NCBI GenBank assembly: GCA_963585895.1
Contig: OY757904.1
Coordinates: 88,874,838-88,938,837 of the forward strand
Direction of reading: 5' to 3'
From: Sepioteuthis lessoniana
Taxonomy: Eukaryota; Mollusca; Cephalopoda; Myopsida; Loliginidae
Length of the DNA stretch: 64,000 bases
Under the pieces are notes generated by a model. That model was not told the origin of the DNA. It saw nothing but the letters and a program-made list of their open reading frames with translations, and made no database searches. How positions within the stretch are numbered: position 1 is the first letter of the stretch; each line of letters opens with the position of its first letter. The position numbers were made by a program, and so were the translations under genes. Shown here piece by piece: positions 50,980 to 62,150 of this stretch.

Positions 50980-51390
50980 ATATAATATCAGGTATTGTTA
51001 CTGCGATAGGACTCCAACGGTTAAACAGGTCATTTGGTGTCAAGAAAAGGAGGATGAAGAGGACTTGCCAGCATTAAAGACTGCATTAACACTATATACA
51101 ACGACTCGAAGACTACATAGAAAAGCGCAGAGGAAACTGATTACAGTCACCAGAGACAATTCAGACAGCACAAGCATTAACAGAATAAAAATAACCAGAA
51201 AGCAAAAGTGGGAAGAAAAATAACAGTATGGACATTTCAAACGACAAACGAGCAAAATCCCACACAAGAAAACGTGGACATGGCAAAGAAAGGGAAACCT
51301 AAAGAGAGAAACTGAATCTCTTCCAATAGCAGCACAAAACAACGCCATAAGGACCAATGATATAAAACCAAGAATAGATAATAAAAAACT
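50980..51390 (+). pseudogene. R2-like LINE fragment 2a (post-RT region)
   Basis: Frames give RRLHRKAQRKLITVTRDNSD and NRIKITRKQKWEEK, then WTWQRKGNL-type and RETESL-type pieces. The last part, cgccataaggaccaatgat, is the uninterrupted version of the site where the two RTE copies sit. It ends at about 51390 and is followed by a second piece of the same family that begins farther upstream in the element, so the two are tandem partial copies. Confidence 0.7.
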
Positions 51391-52155
51391 TAGCTGAGGT
51401 GAAAATCCAGAGAGGGATCTTCCTGGGGGATGCGTTATCGCCATTACTATTTTTAATAATTATAATGCCACTGAGTCACATTTTTAGGAAATGCACAGCG
51501 GATACAAATTTACAAAATCACACGAAAAAATCAACCACCTTATGTATGTGGACGACATCAAACTCTTTGACAAAAATGAAAAAGGATTGGAAACTCTAAT
51601 ACAGGCAGTGAGGATTTACAGTGACGATATAGGGATGGAATTTGTCATAGAAAAATACGCCATGCTAATAATGAATAGCAGAAAACGACAAATGGCGGAA
51701 GGAAAAGAACAACTAAATGACATCAAAGAGATAAATACCTTGCGGTTCCACTCATTAGATACTCGAGACTATTCTTAAAACTCTGAAAAATCGTCTAAAG
51801 AACAAGAAAACCCATGACGAGGCATAAGACGTTATATTCCAGAGATGACATTGACAGATTGTGGGTATCAAGAAAAGAAGAAGGAAGAAGACTCGTCAGT
51901 ATTCAAGATAGCGTTGAGGCATCGATACAACGACTCGAAGACTACATAGAAAAGCGCTGAAGAGGACTGATTACAGTCATCAGAAACAATACAGACAACA
52001 CAAACATCAACAGAATAAAAATAACGAAAAAGTAAAAATGGGAAGAAAACTGTGTGGGCATTTCAAGCGACAAACAAGAAACCACACGTGAGAAAACGCG
52101 AAAACCTTAAGAAAGAAACTAAATCTTTTCTTATAGCAGCCCAAATCAACGCCAT
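51391..52155 (+). pseudogene. R2-like LINE copy 2b, RT part (5' of RTE copy 2)
   Basis: KIQRGIFLGDALSPLLFLII (about 51402-51460) is RT motif B. HLMYVDDIKLFDKNEKGLET (about 51536-51595) is motif C with both Asp kept. FVIEKYAMLIMNSRKRQMAE follows. After a deletion the post-RT region returns (RLEDYIEKR-like at 51930) and runs to KKETKSFLIAAQINAI at 52155. There the antisense RTE copy 2 begins. The element resumes at 55250. Confidence 0.75.
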
Positions 52156-52170
52156 TCATCATCATCATCA

Positions 52171-53713
52171 TGTCACGCCATCAGCACAGATATCCCTGAC
52201 CCTCCTTCGCCATCCCTCCCTATCGTCCGTCGCTTCCGGCAGGTCCTCAGGGCTACATCCCGTATCTCCACAGATCTGCTGTTTGTAGATTCCAGCTGGT
52301 CACCCTACCTTTGCTCGGCCATGTGAAGGAGTCCACAAGAATACATCTCTTATGAGATTATTCCTACTTCTGTGTCACGCATGCCTGGTTCGTCTAACTC
52401 TGATAGTTTTTGTGATGTGTGGTAGGTGGCCGTACAGCTTCTGCTTTGTGGGGTAGTGCCTCCAGGACTTGTTCAATATTGCTCGCAGCATTCTTGTGTA
52501 GTTGCCGTCAAGCTTTTTCTCCATCCGTTTAGTGTCCATGTAGTGCATCCATATAGCAGTATCGAGACGAACACTGCTTGGAAGAAACTGCGTTTCATTT
52601 TATCGGTCAAGTCAGACTTCCATATGACCGATAGCCTATCGATAGCTAGTCACGTATTGATGTCTCTCTCGGTTGATAGGTAGGTGAACTTGTCAACTAG
52701 TTTCAGAGGGCTACCATTTAGTGTGGAGCTGTCGTCTGTTTTATTAAAGCACATATATTCCGTTTTGTGTGCATTGACATGGAGGCCAATGCCTGCAGCG
52801 GCTCGTTCTAGATTATGTAGCAGGGTTTCGGCTTGGGCGGGTGTGTTTGCCAGAAGCGCTATGTTATCGGCGTAGTCGGCGTCGGTAATTGTTTTTGCGG
52901 GGTACCTTCTGCTTCTTTCTTTTGTTAGATTGAAACAGTTTTCTTTCATTTTATGAGTAGATGTTCTAAGCACGTAGTCTAGACAGATGATAAAGAGGTA
53001 TGGGGCTACTGTGTCTCCTTGCTGTAAACCTTCTACACTGTCGAAGTAGTCTGTGTCTCCATCCGGAGAACGGACTTTACCTTGGTGTTTCAATAGAGAA
53101 TCATTATGGCTGCGATGGTTTCTTTTAGTAGGCCGTAAGCGAGTAGAATTTGCTCAATCTTTCCCCTGTGAATGGAGTCAAAGGCCTTGGTAAAGTCGAC
53201 AAATAGTATGGTTGCCTGTAGATTTTTTGCACGTCCACCTTCAAGGATTCTACGGATAGTCAAAATTTGTGATGTCGTGGATCTATTTCTCCGGAAGCTA
53301 TTTTGGTTTTTCCTTAGTATATTATCAATTTTGGGTTCTATGCAGTTGCGTAGTAGGGTATTGTATATTTTAGCCACTATGAATGTAAGTGTTATACCTC
53401 GGTAGTTCTTAGCTAAGCCGAGGTCGCCCTTTTTAGGGAAAGGGAGTATGCATCCCTTCATCCATCTGTCTATCGGGTCTTGATTATAAACGGCATTACA
53501 GTGTCGGAGCAGTATGTCGTAGAATTATCTGGTCTTCCATACTTCTGGGTGAATTTCATGGAGCCTGGCTGCTTTTTTTACTTTAATTTTTTTAAGTACT
53601 GAGTCGAGTTCTTCTTGAGTAAACGGTCCTATTTTGATGCATAATTGCTTACTTATAATTCTCGTGATTGGCACATGTGTAACTTTCGGAGTAAATTCCG
53701 AGTAAATTCTCAA
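52171..53713 (-). pseudogene. RTE reverse transcriptase and C-terminal domain, copy 2
   Basis: EELDSVLKKIKVKKAARLHE starts the RT. MKGCILPFPKKGDLGLAKNY (from 53461) keeps the segment lost in copy 1. FVDFTKAFDSIHRGKIEQIL is motif A, GLQQGDTVAPYLFIICLDYV is motif B, and DADYADNIALLANTPAQAET is motif C with the second Asp changed to Asn. LKLVDKFTYL follows (about 52680), then broken C-terminal parts to the stop in the (ATG)n tail. The YADN change and frameshifts mean it is inactive. Confidence 0.85.
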
Positions 53714-53959
53714 AATGCTGTTTCCACAGGTGTATTCGTTCTTGTTGGTTGGTAGCTTTCAGTTTAGCTTTGGTAGTGCATTTCCTTCTGCTCACTTCAT
53801 TTATCGTTTGCCAAGCTATTCTGGATTGACTATCTTCAACCGAGTCTCTAATCTTATCAATCAGATTTTGTATGTATTCTGTCTGTTCTTTTAGGTATAT
53901 GTTTGCTAATTCATTTTGTGCTTTTTCAGTTTTACAGTATTTGTGTTACTTGGGTTCTT

Positions 53960-54940
53960 TCAATTGAATTTGGAGACAGTTTTCACATCAGCACGCTTTT
54001 CTCTAACTGCTAATGTCTCCCATGGGAGTCTAGATTTAGTTCTTTGTTTAGTTAGTATGTATTCCGCTGCCGCTTCTAAGTGGGCGTTGACGAAACTCTC
54101 ATATTCGTCATTCAAAGTATGTTTCTGTCTCCTGTTGTGCATCGAATTTGTTTCTCAGTGCTGTCGCATATTTATCCCTAATATCCCTGTTATTAAGCAG
54201 CGCCCAGTCATAGTGTACGGTGGTCGTTGTTTGGGTGTCATTCTTTCGTAGGCTCAGTCGTATTTTTGCCGTGACTATTCGGTGATCGGAGGACACACCC
54301 TCGAAAGAGGAGGAAGCCTAGCAATTCACTGCGTTATTATTCCATTTCTTGTTTATGAAAACGTAGTCTATCTTTGCTTTAGTATTGTTTGCGTATGTGT
54401 AAGTCCATAGTTTTCCCTCCCTATTTTGAAAGTTTGTATTGCGGCATGTCAATCTATTTTCTATCGTGAAATCTATCTGTCCATTACAGTTTGACGAGTT
54501 GTGTGGGCTGAATTTGTGGTTTCCGTTTTTCCCGATTCGGGCATTCATGTCTCCGCCAATGACGAGAACGTTGTGTTTCGGGATGCTATGCACAAGAGAG
54601 GATAACTCATCATAGAAGGTGATGAGTTCAGTTTCTTCACTAACATTAGTAGGGCTGTAGCAGGAGATGATTGTTGCACTTGGGTTGCAATTAAAAGTAG
54701 CTACCATCATCCTAGGTTGTATTTTTTCTATGCTATTTCGTGATTTTAGGGCTCGTGGTCCTATAAGCATACCTACGCCTCCTATTGTGGCATTAACAGA
54801 GTTTTTCCATGCTGATGCAGTGGCTAGCGTCCATCCATTTCCAGAATCGTGATATTTAATATCCTCGCTATGTGTGTATCTGTGTTCTTGAATGCATATG
54901 TCTATGTTATAATCTAAGGCAGATACAGTCAGTTCCGGTA
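53960..54940 (-). pseudogene. RTE endonuclease domain, copy 2
   Basis: Minus-strand frames give QLPELTVSALDYNIDICIQE-like sequence, then HRYTHSEDIKYHDSGNGW. MLIGPRALKSRNSIEKIQPR starts a 150-codon open stretch at 54770, in which GGDMNARIGKNGNH carries the catalytic Asp and Asn. YTYANNTKAKIDYVFINKKW follows, and SSDHRIVTAKIRLSLRKND gives the Asp-His pair at about 54292. The linker to RT is frameshifted. Compared with copy 1 the domain reaches farther 5' but has more breaks. Confidence 0.85.
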
Positions 54941-55249
54941 GTTGTCCTATTCTATTAAAGGTTCAAACGTTGAATGTTGCTATTTATATTGTGCGTTTGC
55001 ATTTTAGTAATTTTTGATTGAGCGATGTAGCTGATTTTTCGAACACTGAGGCCAGGGCTCCAACCTTTGGGGGTTCCCTTTTTTCATTATTAAGTTTTAA
55101 CTTAGTTTAAGTCCACGACTATTTTTTCCGATTTCATTAAAGTACTTTATTTTTGTTTCTTAGCATCTTTATAGACATTCTATTTTACGTTTACTTAGGT
55201 TCTTGGGTTCTTTTTTGACCAGGTTCAATATTAATTTGGATTTACGGTA

Positions 55250-55333
55250 AAAACTATGTTAAAGCAAGGATAAGACGTAACAACATAGCAGATGAAGATT
55301 ATGTGGTGATATAGATGAAATGATCAATCACAT
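55250..55333 (+). pseudogene. R2-like LINE copy 2b, short piece between two inserts
   Basis: aactatgttaaagcaaggat reads NYVKARI, the continuation of the interrupted R2-like frame; a few bases later LCGDIDEMINHI continues the CCHC region in a shifted frame. At 55326-55333 (aatcacat) it is cut again, this time by the Jockey-like LINE. Confidence 0.8.
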
Positions 55334-55899
55334 ACATGAATACGCCCAATTGCCTGGGGCTGTAGAATACGCTGACTGCACCACTGAAGAGGGGTAAGAC
55401 CCCCTCCATGGGGCTAACTGTTAACCGTGAGCGGGATCTAAGGGGTTGAGCAGTCATTGATCCGGTGACAGTGGTCAATGGCTTGCAGTACACCACTTTG
55501 TCCTTTACTTAGTCTGACTGGCAGTCGAATTGGCCCGATCCGATCAATCGACGGGTCTTGTTATGACCTTGCATGGCTTCTTTCTTCAAATAATCCAAAA
55601 GATATTTTTCTGACACCGATTCAGAAACAGAACGTAACTTTCCGAGATTCATCATTATTGAATAACTACAAGATATAAAATTAGATCAACTGTCACATTC
55701 TCTAACCGAAAAAAATAATATCCAGTAGATCTAACCCCAAAAATGTAAAGAAACTCCGAAATAGAAACAAAAAACATGTCGAAAACCTACCAAAAATGGA
55801 GAAATTATATAATCTCAGATGTCGTGCTTATCAACAAGCAAAATTGAATACCTCCAAAGGAATTGTAAGAAGTAAAGAACTGTCACTAACAACACCGGA

Positions 55900-56560
55900 A
55901 GAAATCGGAACGGCTTTTAAAACTAAGGAGTAAGAGAATACAGAAGTGTCACTATTCGCCGAAATGATGACACCATACATACCCATACGTACATTCTGAC
56001 CTTTGAGAAACCATCATTACCAAAAGTAATCAGAATTGGCTGCATGACAGAAAGGGTAGGACATTATATACCCGCTCCCCTTCGGTGCTTAAATTGTCAA
56101 AAATTTAGTCACCACAAAGAGATATGCAGAGGACTCCAAGTATGTGGCAAATGTGGCGAACGTGACCCAGATCTTATGGAAAATGAATGCAAAAACATAG
56201 AATGCGCAAACTGCCACAAGGAACAACCTGCCTTTTCAAGAATCAGCGGAATTTATCAGAAAGGAAAAGAAATAATGTTCATCAAGCACACAAAAAATAT
56301 ACCTTTCCCTGAAGAAAGGAAAATTGTCGAAAGCTATATGAGAACCAAAACATATGCTAATGTAGCACAAAAAGTAAATCAACCACCCCCAGGATGGTAC
56401 TTTAACTGATAAATACCAGAAATTAATTGAAAAACTGATGGATCTAAAAGCTAACGAATGGTTTACATTCCAAGAAAACCTAAAAAGAATGCATTCAGCT
56501 AAAATGAAACAAGTCGAGCCTTGTATGAAAACTAAAGTACATACTGATACCCCTAAAATG
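55900..56560 (+). pseudogene. Jockey-like ORF1 (gag-like, CCHC knuckles)
   Basis: The open stretch at 56044-56409 (121 codons) reads RCLNCQKFSHHKEICRG (about aa 14-30), then CGKCGERDPDLMENECKNIE and CANCHKEQPAFSRI, i.e. a series of CCHC-type knuckles, then an EERKIVESYMRTKTYANVAQ segment. This is the C-terminal nucleic-acid-binding half of Jockey-type ORF1 proteins. Sequence upstream, back to about 55480, is only loosely recognisable. One knuckle has lost a His. Stops follow at 56409. Confidence 0.85.
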
Positions 56561-56799
56561 ACTGAACCATAAAAGAAAAGCGACAAAGGTCACCGGTTCG
56601 ACTTCCATATATTAACGAAGGCATAAATGAAAATAAAATAAAAGATATTGTCATTAAAAAAAAACATTTAAAAGAATTGCTCAACCAAAGCCCAACTCGA
56701 TAACCACATCAAACAAATCTCAAGAGCTCGAAGAAATAGAGACTGAAAATAAAACATCAACAAACAAAACTCAAAATAAAAAACCCAAAAATCCATAAG

Positions 56800-57720
56800 C
56801 TAAATGATTAAAATATTCCAATGCAACATTAAAGGAGCAAGGGTCAATTACTCTGAATTGTTACTACTTATTACAAAACACTGTCCAGCAATCATATGCC
56901 TTTAAAAAAACTCACCTCAAAAACAACATCAACATTAAAAATCATTATTCGTACAACTCTATTAAATAGCACACCGATAGACCTTGTGGCAGATCATCAA
57001 TAACCATTAAAAACATCCCTCACAACGAAATTACACTAAATGCAAACATGCAAGCAGTCGCAATATCAGCAAACCTCTACAAAACTATAACAGTGTGTTC
57101 AGTATATATTCCTCCAAGAGAAGAACTCAAAGAATTGGAGCTGAACAATTTGATAGAACAACTACCAAGACCCTTCATTATAACAGAGGACTTCAACAAT
57201 TATAATGAGATGTGGCGATATAAGAAAACAACCAAAAGGATCAAAGTGATAGAATAATTATTAAGTCAATATCAGTTGTGCATGTACAACAATAAATCAA
57301 ACACATATCTGCACCCAGTAACAGGCACATATTCTGCAATAAACCTAATAATATGTGACCCTAACCTGTTTCTCCATTACAAATGGAAAGTACATGATGA
57401 CACCTGTGGAAGTGACCACTGTCCGATTTTATTAAAAAACAGCACTGATGAATTCAGTAAAAAAATAACTCCAAGCTGGGACCTGGAAAAGGCTACTTAG
57501 AATGGATTTAAAACTTGATGCTATGCCCAACTAACGTCAGAAGCCCCTAAAAACAATGAGGAAGTCCTCTTATATTTGACAAACACACTGTTAAAGATAG
57601 CTGACGGACCCGAAGCCTCTACTGTTACCTTAACAAAAAATAGGCCATGGTTCAAGGAACAATGCAAAAAAGCTATCAGATTACGCAGAGCAATATTTAA
57701 AAAATCAAAATTAACCCAAC
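56800..57720 (+). pseudogene. Jockey-like endonuclease domain
   Basis: MIKIFQCNIKGARVNYSELL near 56803 opens the domain. TITVCSVYIPPREELKELEL (about 57085-57145) precedes RPFIITEDFNNYNEMW, the site that is usually GDFNAHN..W; the first Asp of GD reads ED here. TGTYSAINLIICDPNLFLHY and DDTCGSDHCPILL (about 57393-57430) carry the C-terminal Asp-His pair. The trailing RPWFKEQCKKAIRLRRAIFK starts the linker to RT. Three stops break it. The next insert starts at 57761 within this linker. Confidence 0.85.
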
Positions 57721-57760
57721 ATGAGAAAATTTAAGCATTTGAAAAATCAGCTCAGACTCC

Positions 57761-57863
57761 CGTAACATGGTATGCAAATAAGAAATCTGAATAAATAGGA
57801 CAAACCTCGGGCACTTGGAACCCGAAATCACGAGGCTTGACATGAGATTTCCAAGGCACAACA
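57761..57863 (+). mobile_element. 5' LTR (103 bp) of the nested LTR element
   Basis: cgtaacatggtatgcaaata to ..ggcacaaca matches 59443-59546 over its length. The next bases, atggcgtcacagatagg, look like a primer-binding site. The left flank is Jockey-like linker sequence. Confidence 0.9.
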
Positions 57864-59442
57864 ATGGCGTCACAGATAGGATGTCTGACCACAGTCGACG
57901 AGTATGTGTAAACATGGATAAGATGCTTTGAGGATCTGGCCAGGGTAAAAAAACCTAAGAGACAGACGAAGCGAAGGGGAACAAAACGAAATTATTGGCA
58001 TGTTCCTCGCAACAGCTGGGTGCGAAGCAATCCAGAGAGTTTTAACGATAGACAACCCAAGAAATCTTGAAGAGCTGACTTTCAAAGAGGTGATAAAAGG
58101 AATATCAGACCAAAGAAAAGGCTAGACATCGCGGAAAGATTAAAGTTTCTGGAAACAAGACAGCACACCGATGAGTCTATTGTACAAGAAAGAGATAGAT
58201 ATTGCGAATTTGCAAGACTTGGCACCGGTGAAATGACTACAGAAGATGAATTGATCATGCTACACTTGATAGAAGGTATGCAGGACCCGGCTTTGAAACA
58301 TAAGTTATTTGAAACGTTTCAAAGTGTTAATTTAACAATAGAAACATGTATATAGTTCGTGCAGCAACGACAGTTGATAAAAAAGTATAACCAACAATTA
58401 AATGAAGAAGCGTACAGCACGAACACGAAATTCTATTCAAATACAATGGCGAACGGCATGTAAGGGAAAAAAATAATTGCCCAGCCTTCAGTAAGACATG
58501 CTGCATTTGCTAAAGAAAAAGTCACGCTCCGAACGTGTGCAGAAGTTGAGGAACTTAAAGACACGCAAGTGGATTGGGGAGGGACTGAAATTTTCACGCT
58601 AAACATACCAACAAAAATTAAAGACAAGGTAAAAATAAATAGGAAATATTTTCACAAGCAAGTAGATACTGGATCTGACATAACACTTATCCAGTGAACT
58701 TTTGGCAGGATTCAGAAAAGCCGTGGCTTAAAAAGTTAGCTTTGCAACTAAAACAATTTGATGGTACCATAATGAAAACATTAGGCACCTTCGAAGGTAT
58801 GCTTGAAACTAAGAATCGCTTTGAGATTATACCAATTACAGTCGTGGCATGAACTAAAGATTATTTTCTGTGTTAAAAGCTGACATATTGAAATTGATTA
58901 ATTCTATGAAGTCAGAAGAACCTTTCAACCAGAATATTGAGGCATACATCCCTAATTTACTCTGAAATTATTGAACAGTTCCTCATGCAGATAGAAAGCA
59001 AAGCCCATCAACATTAATGAGCAGGCAGATTAGAGCCCCAATAAACATGTCATTTGCCACTGAGGAAAAAGTTTGGTATAAAAGAAATAAGGGGGCAGAG
59101 CCAGAGAAAGCGAAGGTTATTCTACAAAAAGGACAGAACCCAGTTGTACTAGAAAAAAAGAGCAGCCAATATTAGCTCATGCAGATCAATTTAGAGCTAA
59201 GTTCGAGCCTGAAGATGTAGGAATACCCGAGAAGGAACAAGAGGAAACTGAGGAAGAGGAAAATGAATCAACAAAACATGGAGGAAAGCGGGAATGACGT
59301 AATAGATTTAGAAGATGAAGATAGACCAAAGTTTCCGTTACAAAGGACAGAAGAACAAATGTGGAAGTGGCATAGACCTTCCAGAATAGTCAGAAAAAAT
59401 GATAGACCAGATAAAGGCGTCAAACCTTGCAGGTTCAGGGGG
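57864..59442 (+). pseudogene. Nested Gypsy-type internal region, internally deleted
   Basis: A gag-like core runs over about 57900-58400: WIRCFEDLARVK, then GMFLATAGCEAIQRVLTIDN, then ERLKFLETRQHTDESIV and MTTEDELIMLHLIEGMQDPA. A retropepsin motif HKQVDTGSDITLIQ is near 58649-58690. After KSEEPFNQNIEAYIPNL (about 58910-58965) the sequence jumps into the end of integrase: TVPHADRKQSPSTLMSRQIR and APINMSF. It ends with the RPSRIVRKNDRP tail at about 59370. RT, RNase H and most of integrase are missing. The last bases before the 3' LTR, aggttcaggggg, form a polypurine tract. Confidence 0.8.
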
Positions 59443-59546
59443 TGTAGCATGGTATACAAATAAGACACCTGAATAAATAGAGCAAATCTTGGGCACTTGG
59501 GACTGAGAAATCACGAGGCTTGAAATGCGATTTCCAAGGCATAACA
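59443..59546 (+). mobile_element. 3' LTR (104 bp) of the nested LTR element
   Basis: Starts tgtagcatggtatacaaata and ends ggcataaca. The right flank is Jockey-like coding sequence (FKRNTWRNYVAKINENTKPK). The five bases on each side (actcc and acttt) agree at three positions, so a target duplication is possible but weak. Confidence 0.9.
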
Positions 59547-61090
59547 ACTTTAAAAGAAATACGTGGAGAAATTACGTTGCCAAAATAAATGAAAACACAA
59601 AGCCAAAAAATGTATGGCAGATGATTCGGAAAATGATTGGCAAAAATAACAATACCCCTACATAACACCTCTCTCACGATAATCTGAAGATTACAAACGA
59701 GAAAGATATAGCAAATCATCTAACCAAAACTTTCTCACAAAATTCATTCACCCAAAACCAAAACAAAAGTTTTCAAATCATCAAAACAAAAAACAAAAAA
59801 AGTAAAAATCAAATTTCAAGACAAAAGCGCTGAAAGCTACTACCCACCTTTATCTAATGCAGAAATTTTAAAAAATCCCTAAATAAGGCCCACAATATAA
59901 CAGATTGACCAGACAAAATATACTATCAATCTTTAAAAAATTACCTGAACCATCCATAAATTACCTCCTACAAATCTTCAATGATATATGGAACTGCGGT
60001 GACATACCTAAAATATGGGAACAAACCAGTTATACCGATACCGAAACCTTTCAGAAACAATACAAACGCAAAAAAAAACTACAGACCCATTACTCTTAGC
60101 AATTGTGTCTGCAAAACGCTGGAAAGAATGATAAATGCCAGATTGATCTGAGATTTAGAAACCCACAAATTAATAACCGAATATCATTCTAGTTTGAGAA
60201 GCCAAAGAAGCCCTATAGATCACCTGATTCGATTAGAAGCATTCATCAGAGAGACTTCTATTAAAAAAGAACATCTAGTAGCTGGTTTTTTTGGTTTTTT
60301 TCGATCTCGATAGCCAGCACTTATCAAAAGAAATTTCACAATATCCTTCAACAATATCTCGACCGACCACTTCTATGTCTTTACGGATGGCCCTAAGGAC
60401 AACTATAAAACAGCACGCGCTGCTCTTTTAAAGAAAATAATTCTCAAGAAAACTCTTCCAATGGAAAGCCCCTTCTTCACAGCAGAATCACGTGACAGAC
60501 CTCAACATCATCTCTAAGAGTAAACGTAAGAAATTTATCAAACTCTCAGACTCACTCTGTCTTACTATCATTAAGAAATTTAAAAAAGTGAGAACCCTCT
60601 TATCATTAAACTGTTGAGTAGACTAGATTCAATGTCAAATTGTAAATAAATTCGTATATACTGGATCCCAAGCCACATTGGAGTGAGAGGAAATGAAAGA
60701 CCAAATTCAGCAGCCAAATCGGTCTTAGATCTGACCCCCGACAAATTCAGGATTTCATATACGGATCGGAAACCCCAAATCAATAAATTCCTTCACATAA
60801 AATGGCAACAACGATGGAATAATAAAATCCACAAAAAGCTCTTCCAGATCCATTCAATTTTCAGAGAATGGAGTCCAGCTTTGAGAAAATCAAGAAGAGA
60901 AAAAGTCATTATATTCCGATTGAACTTTGGTCATACAAGACATACACACTCTTTCATACTGAAACAGGAACAACAACTTCAGTGTTTGACCTCTCAAACG
61001 CCTTGCACCATTAAATACATTCTCATAAAAAGCAGAGCTTTTACTCTCATCAGAAAAAGACAGGGTTGTACTAAAAATATGATGAATTGA
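59547..61090 (+). pseudogene. Jockey-like RT remnant and RNase H domain
   Basis: FKRNTWRNYVAKINENTKPK and VWQMIRKMIGKNNN continue the linker after the nested insert. NYRPITLSNCVCKTLERMIN (about 60079-60140) is an RT motif 2 lead-in, and HLIRLEAFIRET is followed by HLVAGFFGFF, the start of motif A. From there the sequence jumps to an RNase H stretch, FYVFTDGPKDN (about 60371-60403) and YWIPSHIGVRGNERPNSAAK (about 60657-60720). The RT palm with the YADD motif is gone. LNFGHTRHTHSFILKQEQQL and CLTSQTPCTIKYILIKSRAF end the protein near 61090. The tail then runs to 61208. Confidence 0.85.
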
Positions 61091-61208
61091 AACCATTTAA
61101 TCGTGTGCAAACAAATGAAATCCTGCTGATCAAAAATTGTATCTTCGAAGAATTTAGAGTTAAATAACCTACAAAGGTTGATATGCCATAAAACCCAATC
61201 AACCAACC

Positions 61209-61526
61209 AACCACATCAGTGAATTCAGTAAATTAGCGCAAAAAGTGTATAACATTAGACACGACTGGATGGGGAAGATGGTCCACAGGGAATTATACAA
61301 GAAATTGAAATTTGGCTGTACGAACAAATGCACAACCTAGAATCCGTCCTAGAAAATGAGACACACAAACTTCTCTGGGATTTTAAGATACAAACGGATC
61401 CCCTTATCTCGCCTAGAGGACCATACCTTGTGATAGTAAACGAAAAAAGGAAAACCTGCTGAATAGTGACTTTTGCCGTTCCGGCTGACCATTGTGTAAA
61501 ACTGAAGGAAAGAGAAAAGAAAGCAG
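61209..61526 (+). pseudogene. R2-like LINE copy 2b, C-terminal part
   Basis: ISEFSKLAQKVYNIRHDWMG (from about 61215) continues the R2-like frame broken at 55333. It includes the RHD-like site. KMVHRELYKKLKFG and LENETHKLLWDF-like sequence follow, then PLISPRGPYLVIVNEKRKTC in mixed frames, where the PD..D core would lie. It is cut at 61527 by a tRNA-headed SINE and resumes near 61878. Confidence 0.75.
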
Positions 61527-61845
61527 GACACATGGCGTAACGGTTATAGGCGTTGGTTCCCTAAGCTTCTAAGGAAACAATCATTTGGATGTTGCAGGTT
61601 CAATCCTGACTGCAGGTGAGTAACAATACAGGAATACTTAACACTTATACTCGGTTATGGCTAACGGAATCAGAACAGACGACGCCCGTGGATTCAATAA
61701 AGGATGTAGTTCGAAGTTCCGTTAAGGTTCCCGAATTCGACAAACACCTGAAGAAGACTGGAGGACATATCGGCCGAAGCGTTGTGGAAATAACAATAAA
61801 GATGAAGACAATAGTCCGAAAACCATTAATAATAAAAATCACGAA
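61527..61845 (+). mobile_element. tRNA-headed composite SINE with CTGAAGAAG...CGAARC module, copy 2
   Basis: The head gacacatggcgtaacggtta (A box) is followed by a B box caggttcaatcctga at about 61599-61613. The body is collinear with 28140-27822 on the minus strand: gtgagtaacaata, then acgcccgtgg..aataaagg, ctgaagaag at 61748-61756, cgaagcgttg at 61774-61783, and aacaataaagatg. R2-like sequence continues on both sides, at 61526 and about 61878. No clear target duplication. Confidence 0.8.
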
Positions 61846-61877
61846 GCTTCGTCTCAGAAATTTTGACAACTAAGTAC

Positions 61878-62150
61878 TGTGGAACATAAAAGTGACGGTT
61901 ATACAAATTGTAATTCTAATTGGCACGCTAGGCACAGTCACCAAAAGATTGGTACAAGCACTGGAGGACTTGGAAATAGGAGGATGAGTGGTGACCATCC
62001 AAGCTACAGCATTGCTGAAATCGGCCAAAATACAACGGGGAGTTCTGGAAACTTAAGGAGGCTTGCTGTCATTCAAACTCCAGTGGAAAACCATCAGCTA
62101 ACTCTGGTATGAAAAATTTCTCAAAGGAGCAAACTAATAATAATGATAAT
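61878..62150 (+). pseudogene. R2-like LINE copy 2b, 3' end
   Basis: LWNIKVTVIQIVI-like sequence and a LGTVTKRLVQALEDLEIGG-like stretch, then ETLRRLAVIQTPVENHQLTL, correspond to 35570-35780 in copy 1. The 3' end, gctaactctggtatgaaaaa, matches gctaatgctgttgtgaaaaa at the end of copy 1 and is followed by short AAT/GAT repeats. Confidence 0.75.

Larger units (their letters stand above)
52156..55249 (-). mobile_element. RTE-type LINE, copy 2, inserted antisense in R2-like copy 2b
   Basis: The 3' end is a stop codon at 52170-52168 within (ATG)n, as in copy 1. The 5' end reaches about 55249, including about 250 bp of 5' leader and an ATFNV-type start of the endonuclease that copy 1 lacks. The left flank is R2-like sequence ending aatcaacgccat and the right flank resumes R2-like at aactatgttaaagc. 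The element is broken by frameshifts but holds no SINEs. Confidence 0.9.
55334..61208 (+). mobile_element. Jockey-like LINE inserted in R2-like copy 2b
   Basis: The unit is about 4.1 kb after removing the nested LTR element at 57761-59546. It begins at 55334 and ends in a (CAAC)-type tail (..aatcaaccaaccaa). The flanks aatcacat (55326-55333) and aaccacat (61209-61216) look like a target duplication with one change, and the interrupted R2-like frame continues across it (..MINHI then ISEFSKL). Order inside: 5' leader, gag-like ORF1, endonuclease, RT remnant, RNase H, 3' tail. Confidence 0.85.
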
